A stretch of 43,297 bases of DNA from Bradyrhizobium sp. (GTDB lineage: Bacteria > Pseudomonadota > Alphaproteobacteria > Rhizobiales > Xanthobacteraceae). The DNA is taken from contig NZ_DAHUXJ010000108.1 of NCBI RefSeq assembly GCF_027307225.1, positions 1 to 43,297 of the forward strand. The letters run 5' to 3'. This document shows, piece after piece, positions 41,465 through 43,297 of the stretch (positions are counted from its first letter, which is position 1; every line of letters starts with the position of its first letter). Under the pieces are notes generated by a model. The model saw only the letters and a program-made list of their open reading frames with translations, was not told the DNA's origin and searched no databases. Made by a program: the position numbers and the translations under genes.

Positions 41465-43114
41465 ATGTCATCAATCATGACCTCCGCTGTCGATACGCCT
41501 TTGCGGCGCTCGATGGAGCGGACGTGCGACGATGCCGCGATGGTGGTTCTGGTCGCCGTCAGTTTGGTCGCAGCCTTCACTTTCCGCGATTACGGCCTCG
41601 GCTGGGATGACTATACCCACGCCGAATATGCCGACCTGTTGCTGAAGATGTACGGTTCGGGCTTCAGGGACACCAGCGCGCTCTCGTTTGCCAATCTGTA
41701 CATGTATGGCGGCGGTTTCGACATGGCGGCAGCGCTGCTGCACAAAGTGATCCCGCTTGAGCTTTTCGAAACCCGGCGGCTGCTCGGCGCCACGATCGGC
41801 ATCATCGGCCTCGCCGTTAACTGGCGGCTGGGTCGTCGCGTCGGCGGCCCGCTGGCGGGACTTGCCGCGCTACTGCTTCTCGCGTTGTGTCCGACCTTCT
41901 ACGGCCACATGTTCATGAACCCGAAGGATGCGCCATTCGCGGTGGCGATGATCATCCTGATGCTCGGCCTGGTTCGCCTGGTCGAAGAATATCCGCAGCC
42001 GTCACCGCGGACCGTTCTGATCGCCGGCCTTGGCGCCGGCCTTTCAATCGGCTCGCGCGTTCTTGGCGGCCTGGCGCTGCTTTACGCGCTGATCGGGCTC
42101 ATGCCGCTGCTGACCGAGGAAGTCCGGACCCGGGGCGCACGCGAGGCTGTCGGGCGATTTGCGCAAATGGCCTACGCGCTGCTGCCTGGCCTGATCCTCG
42201 GCTACCTCGTCATGGGGTTGATCTGGCCATGGTCGATCATTGCGCCCGACCATCCGTTCCTGGCGGTTACGTACTTCTCGCATTTCTTCGAGAAACCGTG
42301 GAAAGAGATGTTCGACGGCGCGCTCGTGTCGGTTCCCGACATGCCGTGGTCGTATCTCCCCACGCTGTTCGCTCTCCAGCTCCCGGAAGTTTTGCTGGCG
42401 CTGACCGTTGCGGGAATCGGCTGGGCCTTCACGGCGCTCGCCCGCAACGATGTGTCCGGCCGCCGCAAGACCATTCTCTTGATGCTGGCGCTGGCGGCGA
42501 TATTGCCGATCGCCATTGCCATCGTGAAGCGTCCTGCGCTTTACAACGGCATCCGTCATTTCATCTTCGTCATTCCGCCGATGACGGTGCTTGCAGGCCT
42601 CGCCTTCGCGCGTGGAATGGAACGGCTCGGAGAAAATCGCCGCGCCTGGCAGCCGGCCGCGCTGGCCATTTTCCTGTTCGGCCTTCTGCTGCCGCTTGGC
42701 GAGATGATCCGGCTTCACCCTTACCAGTACACCCATTTCAACCACGTCGCCGGCACGGTGCGCGGGGCCGACGACCGCTACATGCTCGATTACTGGGGGC
42801 TTGCGTTCAAACAGGCCTCCGACGACCTGCATGAGCAGATCGAGGAAAAGCACATGAGCCCGCCGCCTGGACACAAGTGGAAAGTCGCGGTGTGCGGTCC
42901 GCAGCGTCCGGCTCAGGTTGCGCTTGGCCCCGACTTCACCATCGGCTGGGACAGCCACGCGGCCGACTTCGCCATGACGCTCGGCGAATTCTACTGCAAG
43001 GGCCTGAGCGCGCCGGTGATGGTTGAAATCAAGCGTGACGACGTGGTGTTCGCCCGCGTCTACGATATCCGCGGGCGCTCGATCTCAAGCCTGCTGTCGA
43101 TACCGGCGCCGTAA
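41465..43114 (+). CDS. Membrane glycosyltransferase, GT39/ArnT-like
   Basis: A 549-aa protein with about 11 transmembrane segments. The first periplasmic loop holds YGLGWDDYTHAEYADLLL, whose acidic pair matches the catalytic region of GT39/GT-C type enzymes that use polyprenyl-linked sugars. NPKDAPFAVAMIILML and LPEVLLALTVAGIGW are further membrane segments. A soluble C-terminal domain of about 110 residues starts at VRGADDRYMLDYWGLAFKQ. Donor and acceptor are unknown. ATG at 41465; ATG at 41477 is an alternative. Immediately upstream is a chain of palindromes. Confidence 0.85.
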   Translation: MSSIMTSAVDTPLRRSMERTCDDAAMVVLVAVSLVAAFTFRDYGLGWDDYTHAEYADLLLKMYGSGFRDTSALSFANLYMYGGGFDMAAALLHKVIPLELFETRRLLGATIGIIGLAVNWRLGRRVGGPLAGLAALLLLALCPTFYGHMFMNPKDAPFAVAMIILMLGLVRLVEEYPQPSPRTVLIAGLGAGLSIGSRVLGGLALLYALIGLMPLLTEEVRTRGAREAVGRFAQMAYALLPGLILGYLVMGLIWPWSIIAPDHPFLAVTYFSHFFEKPWKEMFDGALVSVPDMPWSYLPTLFALQLPEVLLALTVAGIGWAFTALARNDVSGRRKTILLMLALAAILPIAIAIVKRPALYNGIRHFIFVIPPMTVLAGLAFARGMERLGENRRAWQPAALAIFLFGLLLPLGEMIRLHPYQYTHFNHVAGTVRGADDRYMLDYWGLAFKQASDDLHEQIEEKHMSPPPGHKWKVAVCGPQRPAQVALGPDFTIGWDSHAADFAMTLGEFYCKGLSAPVMVEIKRDDVVFARVYDIRGRSISSLLSIPAP

Positions 43115-43297
43115 GCCGCGTCGGCCGCAATGCCGAGCATGACTGCCACCCGTAACGCGCCTGTCCGTAGCGGGTGAAGATGTCGTATTTTTGTAGCTCG
43201 TGATCTGTCGCCTTCGTTGTTGAGTTTCGGAGGAGCCGGAAAGCGTGGACGGTTCCGCCAGCCTGGTCATGCCATGGATATTGCTGCCGGGTTAGCC
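43115..43297. other. Terminal 183 bases without a recognised gene
   Basis: Nothing recognisable in either strand: the open frame at 43085-43270 (minus) overlaps the glycosyltransferase end and has no protein-like features. No hairpin with T-run was seen. Confidence 0.5.

Overview
The window is about 43.3 kb of high-GC DNA that looks like chromosome of an alphaproteobacterium, most probably Bradyrhizobium or a close relative. This rests on the cytochrome c maturation order ccmI-ccmE-ccmF-ccmH (cycHJKL in Bradyrhizobium), the MucR/Ros regulator, the FeuP/FeuQ-like two-component pair, a Ku protein, an Flp pilin, and DUF2336, DUF1491 and DUF5330 proteins. The assignment is by recognition; no database search was possible. 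No rRNA, tRNA, CRISPR array, phage or intact transposase gene was seen.

Layout. 1-3.85 kb: 3' part of an NAD-dependent formate dehydrogenase operon (fdsA partial, fdhD, fdsD). 4.0-6.6 kb: a LysR regulator, a deoxyribosyltransferase-like gene and a DJ-1/PfpI-type protein. 6.7-9.9 kb: glnE (minus) and a small ORF after it. 10.1-14.3 kb (minus): DegP-type protease with a strong terminator, then a response regulator/histidine kinase pair. 14.5-18.6 kb (minus): ccmI-ccmE-ccmF-ccmH, a tightly coupled operon. 18.9-22.7 kb (minus): FeuP/FeuQ-like pair and an unknown 466-aa protein. 22.8-26.1 kb: metallophosphatase, VanZ-like protein, two tiny membrane proteins, ku, Flp pilin. 26.4-28.8 kb (minus): DHA2 efflux pump and a UPF0260 protein. 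29.2-32.8 kb (plus): penicillin-binding protein 1A, then separate DUF1214 and DUF1254 proteins. 32.8-35.0 kb: a lipoprotein, a small protein and a DUF2336 protein. 35.3-38.2 kb (minus): PAS histidine kinase, peptidoglycan-binding protein, DUF1491. 38.6-43.1 kb: DUF5330, SufE, MucR, a membrane protein and a GT39-like membrane glycosyltransferase.

The most unusual content is between the genes. Nine intergenic loci carry twenty hairpins of about 70-80 bp, each bounded by CTAG or a one-base variant. Most are joined in pairs by a 13-17-nt spacer. In every spacer-joined hairpin, the arm next to the spacer carries a 2-8-nt insertion that its partner arm lacks, usually T-rich when read inward from CTAG. 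Arm sequences drift between copies while base pairing is kept. At four loci the terminal CTAG supplies the TAG stop codon of the neighbouring gene, and at two loci the element abuts a start codon, once apparently supplying the ribosome binding site. This looks like a dispersed, non-autonomous palindromic element that targets CTAG, and it is the best candidate here for an undescribed system.
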